Source of the DNA: Scylla paramamosain | Lineage: Eukaryota > Arthropoda > Malacostraca > Decapoda > Portunidae | Reading direction: 5' to 3' | Assembly (NCBI RefSeq): GCF_035594125.1 | Contig: NC_087178.1 | Location: 12,137,251-12,201,250, forward strand | Length of the DNA stretch: 64,000 nt | Shown: positions 14,921-40,184 of the stretch, in pieces | Numbering within the stretch: position 1 is the stretch's first letter | How the letters are laid out: every line of letters starts with the position of its first letter | Made by a program: the position numbers and the translations under genes | Notes under the pieces: model-generated | Databases searched by the model: none | Seen by the model: only the letters and a program-made list of their open reading frames with translations | Told to the model about the DNA's origin: nothing

Positions 14921-16773
14921 AAAAATAAATAAATAAATAAACAATGTATTTCAGCATCTAATTAAAATTAAGTGACTGCGTATGTTTAGCAACGATGTGT
15001 TCGCTTTACAATGATACCAAAAATGAGATTATAAGAGGAGGAGGAGGAGGTGGAGGAGGAGGAACTGGGGTAAAGGGATTTAGACACACCTGGCGTGTGG
15101 TGCTGGCTGCCTTGCGAGTTGAGGAGCACGTATGGAAGGAAGTTTGCGTGAGAGAGAAGCTGCCACAGAAGTTATCAGAAGAGCGAGGAGCATATGAAGC
15201 AATCACATTATCATGCTTCCTCTCGCGCCTTTTTCCGTCTCTCTTCTTTACAATGCTTTTTCTCCCTTTACTCGTATTTTCATTTTTCCCTTCTGATATT
15301 CTTCCTTTGTTTGCTTTCGTACTTACTTTCTCTCTCTGCACGCGTTACTTTCCTTGCAATCGTGGGTTAGTGGATGTGCAAGGCAGGGAGAAGGATTTGG
15401 TGTATATTCATCCTTTGAAAATATCCTTATACTGTTTCCCCCCCCCTTCTTCTCTCTCTCTCTTCCCCCTTCTCTTCTTCCTCCTCCTCCTTTTCTTTGT
15501 CTACATAGTTTTTCTACTTTTATCTTCTTATCTTCCTCATATTTCATTAATTTTTCCTCCTTTTCTCTTTATCCTTTTCTTGCCTTTCTCCTTTTTCCTC
15601 GTCTCCTTTTTTTTTGTTGTTCTTCTTCTTTTTCCTTGTAACTAATTTCTTCCATACTTTCCTTTTTGTTTCCTTGTCTTCTCCTCCTTTTATTCCTTGT
15701 ATTCTCTTCTTGCGTCCCCTTTTCCTCCACCTCCTTTCAGCTTCTAATCATTATTGTCATTATTGTTACAATCATTATAATTACTACTATTATTATTATC
15801 ATTAGTATCAGTATTAGTATTTTTTTTCCTCGTCCTCCTCCTCCTCCTGTTTACCCTCCTCCTCAGTACTCCACCCACGGTATAGGAACACCCCTTTGTG
15901 CACTTTCACCACTTACACTTACTAACCCTTTGTTGACGCCGAGAGACATCCACACACTCATCCAGGACTCCCTCCCACACAACCTTCTCATTTCAGCACA
16001 TTTCCCAGCCGGTATCTCCCTAATCCCATGGAACCTCCTCCTTTAAGTCCCCCTCATCCGACAGTCCCGTTTTTCTTCTTTATTCTTAGTCCAGCTTCCC
16101 TTTTCCTTGCCGCTTGTTTTCCGAGTATCAGTTTACACGTCCTGTTTCTTGCTGGCCTCGACCTCTGCTGCCCCGTGCTATATCAAAGTTAATTAGCTGA
16201 CGCCGTTTATAATGTAGTACGTGGTATCAGCCCCATTATGACTGTGTGTGCTTGTGTGTATGAAGGCACTGCTGTTTATGCCTCTGGGTTCATCTGTCTC
16301 TGCCATCTCATTGACTTGCTGGTTTGTATCAGGGTTATTTAATTGTTCCCGTATACTGCTATCTTATTTGTTGCTGTGGCTTATGAAAAAAAAAAAGAGA
16401 AGAGAAAGGAAAAGACATTTGTTGCCATCCCTTAATCCCGCCTCTTTAAAAATAAAAGACTAAGAATCAAGGTACTCTTAAAATATTAGTGTATATTTTT
16501 CTCTTTCGTTGTGTTCCTTTTATCATTTTGTCATTCGTCATTTTTTTTTATAAAGATAATTGTACCTTCAACCAAAAAATACCTAACTATCTAGCTTTTT
16601 TTTTTTATTTGTAATACGTATGTATGAATGTGTGTGTGTTTGTTTGTTTGTCTGAATGTGGGAGAAGTAGTACGAAGCTCTGTCTAAATGTACGTATGTT
16701 CCTGTTTGTCTGAATGTAGGTATGTATGTTTGTCTGTATGCCTGTCGGTTTGAATGTACGTCTCTCACTCTAA

Positions 16774-16843
<70 letters not shown>

Positions 16844-17610
16844 CCCTCAACACCCCACAGTAGCACCTCAACGGACCCTAAACACAACTGACAGCCGCAC
16901 CAATCACGTTCTTCACCTTTAACATCAACACGAACTCATTTCTCTGCGAGACAGAGTACTGGGCACACCTGTACGTGAGTCTGGGAACAGCAAGGCGAGG
17001 AGCTAATGTATGTGAAGGTGCCACCTAGAATTCGCCAGGTGTGAAGGGTTCCCCGCACTGAGAACTCGTGCCAAACTCCCAAACACAGACCTGCTCGTAT
17101 GTTCAATGTTCTATAATAAACGAAGTACATTTTATAGTTAATGTTGCACGTGAGAATGGTTTACATTTGTCTCAGGTCTTTTCTATATTAGCTTAGCGAC
17201 ACTTCCGGCTTACTAGGACCAGCTGCTGTTGAAGGCTTTTATGTATACTAAGTGGAAAGAAAGAATAAGACGCTTGGAAACTGAAGAAACAGATGATGAG
17301 ATTTAGTAGTGTAAAAAAAAAAAAGCAAAAACGAAAGTAATGGAAGAAAAAATTAGAGAGGTTTGAATACACTTTTCAACTCAAAGATAAATACATGAGC
17401 TCAATGGAAGAACAAACAGCAGCATACCTGATGGCCCTTACGAGACTGTTTGTGATAAGCTACAGTAATCTAATCTAAAACAAGAGATGTATGATGGTGA
17501 AGATGAAAGAAACTTTGGGGGTGTTGGTGAACATTCTTATGCTGCGACTGTAATTATAAAGTTGTTAATTATGTAGTCACACCTGCGTTTACATGATCAC
17601 ACACACATCT
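14921..17610. other. gene-free stretch with pyrimidine-rich and GGA-rich tracts
   Basis: It holds a (GGA)n patch at 15035-15063, a long T/C-rich region 15190-15860, a short CT tract at 16779-16840 and degenerate TATG/TGTC repeats at 16610-16765. The 216-codon open frame at 14995-15645 is mostly poly-Gly then a pyrimidine-driven hydrophobic tail, so I do not accept it as a gene. Confidence 0.55.
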
Positions 17611-17621
17611 GTTGTAAGTTA

Positions 17622-17968
17622 CTCGTGGCGTAACGGGTAGCGCTCCTGACTGGGAGGCGGAAGGTCCCATGTTCGATCCCCCAGTAGGTGTTTGTTATTC
17701 TGTGGCGAAGCTCCTTCCAAAGATGTATATCGTATGCAGTTCAATCATGTCCACACTATGAAAGTGGTGAAGCTATGTAAATGGTGCAGCTTCAGCCAAA
17801 AAAGTATATCGTATGCAGTTCAATCATGTCCACACTGTAAAAGCGGTGAAGCTGCTGCCATGTAAATATATATGCCATATATATATGTAAATATGTATAC
17901 CATGTAAATCAAGACCCCTTCAGCGACTATCACTGTATTGTCTGCTGCCTCTTGATAAATAAACCTGA

Positions 17969-18019
<51 letters not shown>
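17622..18019 (+). mobile_element. tRNA-derived SINE with (ATT)n tail
   Basis: The head carries pol III promoter boxes: an A box (TGGCGTAACGGG, 17626-17637) and a B box (TGTTCGATCCC, 17670-17680) at tRNA-like spacing, with a degenerate anticodon arm between them. The body holds a 79-bp tandem duplication (GTATATCGTATGCAGTTCAA at 17725 and again at 17804). The 3' end reads AATAAACCTG followed by about 50 bp of ATT repeats. A functional tRNA is unlikely: the acceptor stem does not close and the anticodon stem is imperfect. Confidence 0.8.
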
Positions 18020-18513
18020 CATCCCCCCCCTCTCTCTCTTTCACCATCACCACCCCCTCCTCCACCTCCTGTTACCAGCAATCACAAACAAGAGAACCAC
18101 ATCCTTGCTCCCACGCTCCGCCCCTTCCACCACCCCTCCTCCTCCCATTCCCAGCCCCCACCACCACCCCTTCCCCTCCATCCCGCAGGACGCGACTGGC
18201 ATAATCTCTTCTACTTGTCAATTCCGTGACGAATCGCCCCGAGTCCTTCTGGCGCCGGCTGGACACAGGACATGACGGTCGTGTGTGTGTGTGTGTGTGT
18301 GTGTTGATGTTGAATAAAAGGACTGATAGACAAAAGAGGGGCTGTGATGAATGGGATTGCTTTTTATGGATGTGTCACAGTAGAAGTAGGAGTATTAGAG
18401 TTGCAGTAGTAGTAGTAGTAGTAGTAGCAGAGTTGTAGTGGTGGTGGTAGTAGCAGTAGTAGTAGTATGTGCTGTTATTGTTGTAACCATCGTCGTCGTC
18501 ATCACTGTTGTCG

Positions 18514-18545
<32 letters not shown>

Positions 18546-19522
18546 GGTGTATTCAGGGTTTGTGTCCAGGGTGTACACAACATCCTAACACATAATTTGA
18601 TTTATATGTAATTCTTGTCTGAAACAATATTTTACTAGTTACAAAAAGATCACTTCATCCAGTCTTTATCAGTTCTCCTCCCAGAACCCTTCCTTAAAAA
18701 TTTTATAAGTTTGTTGCCTCAATTCATATTCAGCTCAATGAAGAGGCTGTCATCGATGAAAGATGTATAGAACATATGTATCTTAAGAGATGTGAGTGAG
18801 TCCATTATCAAAGAGACACAGGGAGGGAGAGAGGACGGTGATTCGTGTGGCGATTGAATTTGGAACGTTTTTCTCACATAATAAATTATGTGTGGGCTAT
18901 ATATATTTTGACTTTACACGTCACTCTCATCCTGATGTTTCTTATTTACTATTTATCACTTTTTTTCATCAAACTCTCACTGTATAAGGAAAAAAAAAAG
19001 CTGTACTTGGCATAGTATTTTCGTAAAAACTAACAATAAGAATAAAAGATTGTTATTCCTGCGAGTAAGAGAGAAAAGGACTAATCGAGATACGGAAAGA
19101 CGCAGCGACACATGGTTATAAGGAACAAAAGCATAGAAAGGACGATAGAGGAATGACTCTGTGGAGGAACAAGGAAGGGTTAGGGCGCGGCGAGGAGAGC
19201 GAGGCAGGTGTGAAGGAGGAGAGAAAACACCTTGATGTTTAGAAAAGTCAGGCGGTGGAGGAAGGAACAATTATGAGACGAGTAGCAGTGGTTGGAAGAA
19301 GACACGAGTGGGGCTGAAATTCTGTGAGAGGAGGTTGGGAAGGTGCAAGAAAGGAAGGGAGGGAGGGGCGCCGGAAGGGAAGGGATGTTAAGTGGAACCA
19401 TGCTGAGTGGAGAGATGAGTGAGGCTGAGTGAGTGAAAGAGGGAGAGGGAGAGTTGGAGCGATACTGAAGCTAAAGTGAGTGATTTCACAAAAAAAATGT
19501 GAGATTAGGAAACAGGATGATG

Positions 19523-19576
<54 letters not shown>

Positions 19577-19593
19577 TGAAAGCGAGCGTTATT

Positions 19594-19641
<48 letters not shown>

Positions 19642-20482
19642 GCTAGGCTATAGATGTGTCATTCACTCAAGAGGTACCAAGCCCAGAGAAGATGCAAGGT
19701 GTAAGGTGGGAACCCGTGGTGGCTCATGAAGGGGGGTGCGGATGCTGTGGAGGTGGGGGAGGCATTGGGAGGCGTGTGGGTGAAGAGGAGGGAGAATAAG
19801 GGAGGAGGGTGGGAAGATGAGGAGGGTGGGAGTGCTACCGGGTGCTGTAGAGCCTTATAAGCACTTCACTGATGCCTATCGTGGATGCTACACTGTCCAT
19901 TGTATCCCTCCCTGCCTCCCTGACTCCCTCCTGCCTCTAATCCTCACTGTACCAAAGCTGCTCCCAACTTCTCACTCATCTATTTTTATCTCTCGCTTTC
20001 ATCATCCTTTCCCTCTCTATTACTCATCGTTTTCCTCTCTTCCTCACTCGTTTGTTTTTTTTCATTTGTATATTTCTCTTTTATTTGATATTTCACTGCG
20101 TTTTTATCTTTTATTTTATGTTTTATTTATTTTCTTATATCCGGTTTTTTTCGTTCTTCCATGACTATTGTGTTTTGTTTTTTCTTTCATTCATATTTAT
20201 CCGTTCTATCCTTCCAGTCCTTTAGTGTATTTATATATTTTTTTCTAAGTTTTTTTCCTACCTTTCCTTTCCTCCATTTCCCCGTACATTCATACATCAC
20301 ATACCTCTTTTCCTCTCACATATATCTTCCCTTTCTCTTTTTTGTTCCCCTCCCTTTCCTTCCTCTGTAATGTCTTTTCCTTTTTTTTCTTTTTTACATT
20401 ATATTCATGTTTATTCACATATATATTTTCTTCTTCCTCCCTCTGAACTTTTTAATCCTTCCATACAGTCTGCTTCCATCTC

Positions 20483-20569
<87 letters not shown>

Positions 20570-21713
20570 CTGCATCCCTTTACTCTTCTCTCGTATCTAT
20601 ATAATGTCTTCCCTTTTCTCTCATTTTACGCTTTCTTTCACATATCAAATTCCTTTCCCTTGACATTAATTCTTTCTTTAACTCTTAAATTCTATCTTAT
20701 AATCTTTTATCTATATAACTCATTACCTTTCTTTTAATATTCATTTGTTTATACGCTTCCTATCATCGTAATGTGTCTCTGCCTTCACTCTACACAGCAC
20801 ATTACCATAACAAGCATTTATACTCTCCAAGTGGTTATAGATGTCAACTTCTTTTTATTTTATTTTATATTAAAGTTATTTTCTCATCTAGCATTATAGT
20901 TTGTGTGATTTAGTATGGTAAAATGTAACGGCCTAATCCGCATCTAAAGGCCTGTTGCTGTTAGAAATTGTTAGTAATTCCCTGTAATAATCTTTCTACA
21001 TGGCGGTACTCCTCAGTCACTACACTTAACCCTTTTCAATTTTTCTCTTGTATCTATGAAATTCCTTCCCTCATTCTCTATTTCATCTTTGCATTCTTTT
21101 GTTTTAATTTTTTTTCTCTTGTATCTGTCAAATTCCTTCCCTCACTCTCTAGTTCATCTTTGTAGTCTTTTTCCTATCTTCGTATTTCACTCATCTCCAT
21201 ACCACAAACTTAAGATCCACGTCTCAACAAATGAAACTCTTCGCTCCTTCCTTATCCTCTTCACAACACTTGCATATGCTCTTCCCTATACCTCCTTGTA
21301 CTTCCAACCCTTCCCGCGCCGCACCCTCACCTTCACTTCCCCGCCAGCCTTCCCTTTCTTCACACTGTCATTCCGCTAATTAGAGGCGATGGGGTCAGAT
21401 GATGTACCGCGCGGGGAGATCGACACCAAGACTATGGGGAGTCTCCAGGTTTGGCGAGTGGGGAGGGGGCAGGCCACGAATGGGGCAGCCAAACGAGGCG
21501 TGATGTGAAGCCTCTATTTACTATGCTTTGCTTCGCCGCGTGTAGCAAAGGGAAATTGCTCCTAGGGTAAGGGGCGCGGAGGTCGTGTGCAGCCTGGCGG
21601 GTTCTCATATTTTGAGTGTCTTGATTAAAATGTTACTGTTGGTCTTACTGCTTCCTCCTGTTATTGTTGTGGGTTGTGACTCTCTTTTTTGCTTGTTCTG
21701 TTGTCTTTCTGGT

Positions 21714-21757
<44 letters not shown>

Positions 21758-22238
21758 AAATACTTGGATTTCATATATTCTTTTCTCTCTTAGCCAAACA
21801 TTTATTAATTGTTTTCTTGTCTTGATAATGAAAAAGAAATCTCGAGACGTTAACTTGACAGACGCAGGTATTTGCTAAGAACACCAATCACAGCCACAGC
21901 CACGCTCTGTCTCGCTCGCAGCTTCACCCTCCCTTGCTCACCTTACCCTTCCTCCCTTACAGTCTAACCATCCCTCCCTCACAGCCTCACCCTTCGTTCC
22001 TCATAACCTCGCCCTCCCTTACTCACCTCCTCACTCTCCCCAACATCCTCACTCTACCTCCCTTACCTTCACCCTCCATTGCTTATACACACATCCTCCC
22101 TCCCCTACATCATTACTTATATCCGCACAATCTCACCTTACCTCCCTCACATTGTCACTAACTCGCTTACATCCTCACTTTCCCTTACAGCTTCACTCTC
22201 CCTCCCTCACCTTCACCCTCCTCAGCCATCGTTGTTCG

Positions 22239-22317
<79 letters not shown>

Positions 22318-23174
22318 ATCAACAACAACAACAATAACAACAACCAAAGAAGAAAATGTTGCGCTTTTAGATTCAGGTTTGATTACTCTTCGCGTTCGCT
22401 ATACGTACAAAGTTCTCATTCTCGGTATTATTTTTGCGAGAAGTCATAAATACTTGTTACCCAGTGTGAATATATGAATGCCAAACACTGAGGGATAAAT
22501 GTAAGAGGAGACCTGATATTTGTAGCCTCCGTTGGTAAAATATACACCACTACGTACTTCTTCCACTGGTGATTCTGGTTTGATATTCGCCTATCAGTGT
22601 TTCTACTACACTTTCGTCACACTTCCCATCCTTCCCTCAACTTAGATTTTCCCTCCAGTAAAAATAAATATCACTACTTCTTGCTCCTGTGATTCTGCTT
22701 TGTCATTCGCCTCTCAGTGCTTCCACCACCCTTTAGTCACACCTCCAATCCTTTCCTCCAGTTTTATCTTTTCCCAACAGTTCCTTTCTTCTTGAGAGTC
22801 CCTCCTACAACCTTACAATCATCTCTCAAGGCCTCTGATTACACACTGCACCACCTTTTCCAGTCCGCCCTTTCTAGCAGTTTGTTCTCTTGTCCCTTCT
22901 TACACGCCTTTCACCTCTACTCTCCCTCCCTTCCTCGCTCCTTGCTTCCTCGCCCTCAACATCCTGCTCAGCCCCTCCCAGATCCTTAAGGGCCAGCGGG
23001 CAAATGTGTGATGTACAAAGCGTTGGGAAGGAAGCGCCATACATCACGCCAAGCAGACACCTTATTTACTGCTTGTTTACCTGCGAGGAGGCTAATGGAC
23101 ATGACCTAAAATGTGGAGGCTAGGACACCATCTGAAGGAACTGTGTGTGTGTGTGTGTGTGTGTGTGTTGAGAC

Positions 23175-23245
<71 letters not shown>

Positions 23246-23270
23246 AATTAATTTAGCCGTATTTATCCTT

Positions 23271-23349
<79 letters not shown>

Positions 23350-24751
23350 CCCCCTTTCCTTCCTTTCCCACAATCCCTTCCCCCATTAACTCTCCTCATC
23401 CACCACCCCGCGATGGCTACACAGATTAACTCATCACAACCCTCCAGACCCCCGGCCCGGATGACAGGTATCCCCCCGCAGCTCCTCCTGAAACCGCCGC
23501 CTCCTCCACGGTGACTTGGGCCAAAGCGTCCTCGATGCCGCGCCGATAAGCGATACACGAGCGAGGACTGTGTTGGTGCTCTTATCGAAGAAGGGTTTAG
23601 GGTATTGATATGTAATCTAGACGTGGGATTCTGTGACGCGTGAAGTTTTATGTTCATGTAGAGTTTGTAGACTGCAGATGCGTTGTTGTACTGTGTTTTT
23701 ATGTGGTTAAGGTATACATGATCTACACGCAGTACAATGTATACTAAACGTACACATTACCATATCAATATTTATTTATAACCTCTCCCCTAAAAACAAC
23801 GGTGGCTGCAGCAAACACCATCTCTTTTTTCCGTTGACGTACTGCGGTTAGTTTTTAAGTGTAATACCGAATAGTGTTGTGGAACCAGTGAAATTAAACA
23901 GCTTATTAAAGACTTGAAGGATTTATGTTGTTATAAAACTTTCCGTAATTTTTTGTAATGAAATAAGAAGAGCAACCCTGAGATGCATAAAATATAATCC
24001 CATAATGAAATAAGGTAAACAAAACTGAGATGCACAGAAAAGAGGAGTTAGGACCCACATCCTTCCTTTAAGAGGTGAAAGGTGAAGGCCGGCCACAACA
24101 CCAGCACAGTTGCCATCTCCCCTCGCGGATTGCAAGGCAGACTCCACGTGGAGTTCCGTTTCATGTCTGTGGTCAGCTTAACGCGGGTTACATAATCTTC
24201 CTCCTTTGTACCTCAATAACTGACTAACTCCGTGCTCTGTTCCACTCCCGCCTTTCCTTGTTTCGCTATCTCATTAAAGCAAGAACTAGCTAACCAATAA
24301 TCATTTTTCACCACAATATTCCCTTCAGCAGCATCTTTTTATGTAACAGGTGCACTGGCTAAGGGCTACAAAACTATAATCACAATGTAATTTGTTTTTT
24401 TCTTATTTTTGCTCAAGACTCTTAGAAATATTAACGGCCTAGAAAAGACAGAATTGAACTGACTCACTTTTTTCATTCTGCATGTCAAAGCAAACATTGG
24501 TTTTACAGTAATCTGAATTTTGACAAAAGGTGACCATAGCTGTAAAAGGGTCAAGCATCAGCGGGATAATGGAGCAGAATGTGGTGCGCAACTGTTGCAT
24601 ATATACCTATGCGTCCAGGTATATTGACATGCGAAGTCAGGGCAAGCCACCCGGAGAATGGCAGGCGGGGCAGCAGGCGTGGCGACTAGTATGGGGGGAG
24701 AATGAAGAATATACTTAAGTCTTCTCGACGTATTAAACTTATGACTCCATC

Positions 24752-24821
<70 letters not shown>

Positions 24822-25183
24822 AGAATTTGCATATTGAATTAAGCATGACAACCTTCCTGACTATTCAATCTGTCTCAGACTTCGCTGTTTCAATTTCGCA
24901 GTTTCCATTTTCTATAAATTTATCAAGTGAAAGAGCGTAGGTTATTTTCTGAAAGCGTCTCTTAACACTTGTCTCCAGGCTGTTTGTATACTGTAAGTTC
25001 AGATAACAAAAGTAATAGGCATATTATTTCTTTCAGAGGTGCATTATAACCAATTTTAGTTTCTTTCTTTATGCATGATAATCTTTAAAAAAACATATTT
25101 TGTTAGTTCAACGCAGACTATTGGCAATGCTCGAAGTGTCCTTAAACTATTTAACGACCCATTACCTTCTCTCGCCCTCACAG
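18020..25183. other. gene-free stretch rich in simple repeats
   Basis: I see no supported gene. Main contents: (GTA/GTT/GGT)n at 18400-18550, (AAT)n 19527-19575, (GA)n 19600-19640, T/C-rich 19900-20780, (CT)n 20488-20567, (CT)n 21717-21754, (CA)n 22241-22315, (GT)n 23142-23168, (GA)n 23175-23240, (CT)n 23272-23346 and (CA)n 24752-24820. Upstream exons of the EGF gene (signal peptide, EMI-type domain) could lie here, but I could not identify any. Confidence 0.55.
23175..23346. repeat. (GA)n / (CT)n inverted microsatellite pair
   Basis: A GA tract of about 66 bp and a CT tract of about 75 bp are separated by about 31 bp. They are complementary, so they could form a long hairpin. Confidence 0.85.
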
Positions 25184-37017
<11,834 letters not shown>

Positions 37018-37365
37018 GTGAGTATTCCTCCAGCCACTTACTCACACTTGGCGATACAAGCTTATCAATTGCAATATTAGGAATAGGTATACCACAGGTA
37101 GATGTATTACAAAAACAGTACAGAACACATTTATTGATAACTGGTTTAAATATTATGTTTCCTCTCTCCCATGGTGCTTCATCTCATCACTAGTCTCCTA
37201 CGTGACGACCAGCGACCAGCGTGGCCGAGCAGACATCCCAGTGCAGCTGAGCTGATTTGATAGCGACCAGTCCAAGCGACGGCCAGCGAGGCCACGTGAC
37301 CACGAACAATGATTCTTTTATTTACTGATCTCTAAGGAGATACTTACAGGTGTAGTGTCTCCAGG

Positions 37366-37401
<36 letters not shown>

Positions 37402-37840
37402 GTGTGTGTGTGTGTGTGTAAAAGGTTCAGGACAATGAGTGACGGTGACGAGAATAGTGACTACATTGTACGTAGACTAGTGTCGTGTTCATTTCTGGCA
37501 GTTTTTATTTCCTGTGTTGATATTCGCTCGATATGACGCGCACAAAATTCCGCTGCAAATCTGAATAGTGCACCAAGCGAGCCACACGTGAAATGGTACA
37601 CAACGCAAACCTTGACCAGTGCGGGGAGTCGCGTGGCCGCGGACATGACTCAAGAGGCCATTCTGGTGATGCTCAGTGATCTTAGTGTGTGTGAAGGTGC
37701 AAAAGGCGCTCCTCTCATTATGATGTCTATTGCAAATATTGATAAAATTGCAAATATTGATAAAAAATGTGAATGCGTTGTGGCGCCGCATCGAGTGATC
37801 GGCAGGTCACCAGTGTGCTCAGTAATCCTAGTGGCGGAGA
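37018..37840. other. gene-free stretch after the last EGF exon
   Basis: It holds a (GT)n tract at 37369-37419 and an 18-bp direct duplication (TTGCAAATATTGATAAAA) near 37731-37766. The moderately GC-rich 37190-37310 and 37560-37680 may be old transposon sequence; I cannot identify it. Confidence 0.5.
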
Positions 37841-37938
37841 TTTTTTTTTAGATGCGCGAACGCAATCCCCCGCTATCAAAAATTTCGCACTCGAGTTAAC
37901 CACATTTGGGTTAATCGCAGGGGTCAGCACCGCCGGAG
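37841..37938 (-). pseudogene. U1 snRNA retropseudogene fragment with oligo(A)
   Basis: 88 bp (37851-37938) are identical to 51855-51942, the 3' half of the U1 gene: part of stem-loop II, stem-loop III, the Sm site and part of stem-loop IV. On the minus strand it is 5' truncated, loses the end of stem-loop IV, and runs into an A9 tract (37841-37849 as T). This is what LINE-driven retroposition of a U1 RNA produces. Confidence 0.82.
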
Positions 37939-38486
37939 AGAGACGCTACCTTGAAAAGGCACCGGAGAGAACTGAGGCATGCGCCTTGGAAACAATGAAA
38001 TCCAAGTGGCAAGAAAACAGCTGCAAAAGAAAGGAACGAAAAAAGATGAGAGAAGATTTTTGTCGTGAAAGAGGAAAGTGATCATAACACAGCAATAAAT
38101 TAACCATCTGACCACTTGTTCTCTTCTAGGTCATGACTTTCATTAAACGCCTAAGGGCAAAAGCAAATTGTAACAGAGACGCCTAGGAAGAAAAGTACGC
38201 TTGCATTTTTTGTTAGGCAAATGAGACGAGAGAAAATGGCAGCTATGAGCCTGAAATGAAGGAGGGACTACACTAAACTTTTCCAGCTTGTCGGAATGTA
38301 TTTAGGCGTGCAGTCAGTACATAAATTCCCTGCTAACTAGGTCGTATATTAGAGTGAAGAAATCAATTAGGTAAAAGCTACATCATAAATAAAATCAACA
38401 TCCGTCAGGCATAGAAAGATATTTTGACAGGCAACACCGACATGTCCCTGAGTACTCCAGTCTCCTCTATGACATATGTGACCATC
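37939..38486. other. gene-free stretch
   Basis: A-rich unique sequence between the U1 fragment and the LINE. I see no coding or structural signal. Confidence 0.5.
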
Positions 38487-40086
38487 AATAAATAGGTGGT
38501 GATGGTGAAGGCGGCAGACCCAACCTGGCAGCTCCGCGTCCAGGGAGTTGAGCTGGCATGGACCAACTCCTACCAGTACCTCGGAGTGTGGGTGGACAAG
38601 CGGCCGTAATTCACAGCCCACGCCGCCTACCTGAGGGAGAGGACGCAGTCTAGGCTGAGCGTGATGCGGGCCATGACGCGAATCAGCGCGGGCGCCACTT
38701 TTTCCGTCCTGCGCCAGTACTACGTGCACGCTGTTCGCTCACTGGTGGATTACAGCGCCCCCGTCCTCATAGCACTCTCTCCAAACCAGCAGGAGCGGAT
38801 CGAGGTGCTACAAAACACCGCAATGAGGACCATGCTGGGGGCACCGAGGTGGTCCAGCGCATGCGTCATGCAGAGCGAGACCAGACTGGTACCCCTCACC
38901 ACCAGGGTACAGTAGATCACGGCCTGCCGCGTAGCGAGGGTGCTGCAGCGTGACGCGGAGGGAGTGACACAGAGGAGACTAAGGCTGGCGGGGACGCAGG
39001 GCGCCGAATCTCTCCGCCGCAACCCGTGGCTGCTGCAGTGCACGCTGGCTACCCACAACCTGGCTCGCATGGAGAAATGGCCACAGGCGGACCTCCCTGC
39101 CCCCACCTTCCGCGCCCCACCCCCGTGGGAGCCACCCGCGGCAGAGTTCTCCGCCACACAGCTGCCCGCCAGCAAGGCGCTCTGCGCCGTGGAGGAGATG
39201 CGGCAGCACGCCTTCATGGCCATGGCGCAGGTCACCGAGCCAGACAGTGTTGTGTACTACACCGACGGCTCGGCTGACCCTGACAGCGGAAGGACGGGCG
39301 CTGCTGCCATCACCAGAGGGGCCGAGGTGTGTGAGAGGAGTGGGAGTACGAGGCAACGAGGCTGCTGACGCAGCCGCCAAGAGAGCTGCTAGTGGCCCCC
39401 AGGTGACAAGGCATGTGCCGCCCAGCCTGAGCCAAGTGAGGGCGCGAGCCAGGCTCGCCGCAACCAAGCGCGCCCGCCACACGCACCGGCAGCTGGAAAC
39501 AAGGAAGAGACAGGCAGCTTGGTACGCCTCCGCCACTGGCTACCAGTCTTTGGACGCCTCCCAGCAGCAGCCCAGAGCAGACGGCGTGTTGCTGCAACGC
39601 GTAAGGCTGGGCTACTGCACCAGGGAACAGCTGTACGACGACTTTCGGGGGCAGGAGTGCGACCACTGCGGGAGGCACAGCCGCCACCCGCTAGTGCACT
39701 ACCTACTGTCCTGTCCGGCCACCGCCGCCCTCAGACCAACGCCGCCACCACCGGCCCATCCTGTAGGCGGTGATCTCCTCAGCAGCCGCGAGGCCAGGGC
39801 TGCCCTCATCGTCCGCCACACGCCCACAGACCTGATGCTGCGAGTTCTCACGGCAGCGCCCCCTCCCCGCTGAACAGGTCGCAGCTCCTTTCCTGACCGA
39901 CGAGCAGCACTCCTCGCCGCGCCACCGCACCGCCCACCACCGGGCCCCAAGACTCCCCCCACCTGCGGGCTGGTGCCCGCTTTGTGTATTATGTACATTC
40001 ATGTATATTTTTTCCTTTGTGCAATATGTATATATGTATATGTTGACATAATACTCAATAAACCTTTAATAATAATAAATAGGTGG
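38487..40086 (+). mobile_element. 5'-truncated I-group LINE copy with target-site duplication
   Basis: 38500-40073 matches the 3' part of the element at 40087-46470 at about 98% by eye: late RT, RNase H and the C-terminal Cys-rich end. It is dead: in-frame stops (TAA at 38607-38609 in the CGGCCGTAATTC context, TAG at 38911-38913), and an internal deletion of several hundred bp at 39338-39340 that fuses GAGAGG to AGTGGGAG and removes the RNase H core. It ends AATAAACCTTTAATAATAAT. A 13-bp duplication, AATAAATAGGTGG, flanks it (38487-38499 and 40074-40086). Confidence 0.88.
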
Positions 40087-40184
40087 CAGTCACGACTGGG
40101 CCACGGTCGGAGTCGGACGTGGTCGCTGCCACGCTCCCTCTGACCTAAACACCACGTGTGTCGTTCCCGCCTCGTTCAATCGTC

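Noticed and set aside
14995..15645. 216-codon open frame
   Set aside because: Its Gly run comes from a GGA repeat and its hydrophobic tail from a pyrimidine-rich tract. There is no domain, and similar frames occur in other T/C-rich parts of the window.
17622..17695. A functional tRNA gene
   Set aside because: A and B boxes are present, but the anticodon stem is imperfect, the acceptor stem does not close, and a SINE body with an (ATT)n tail follows.
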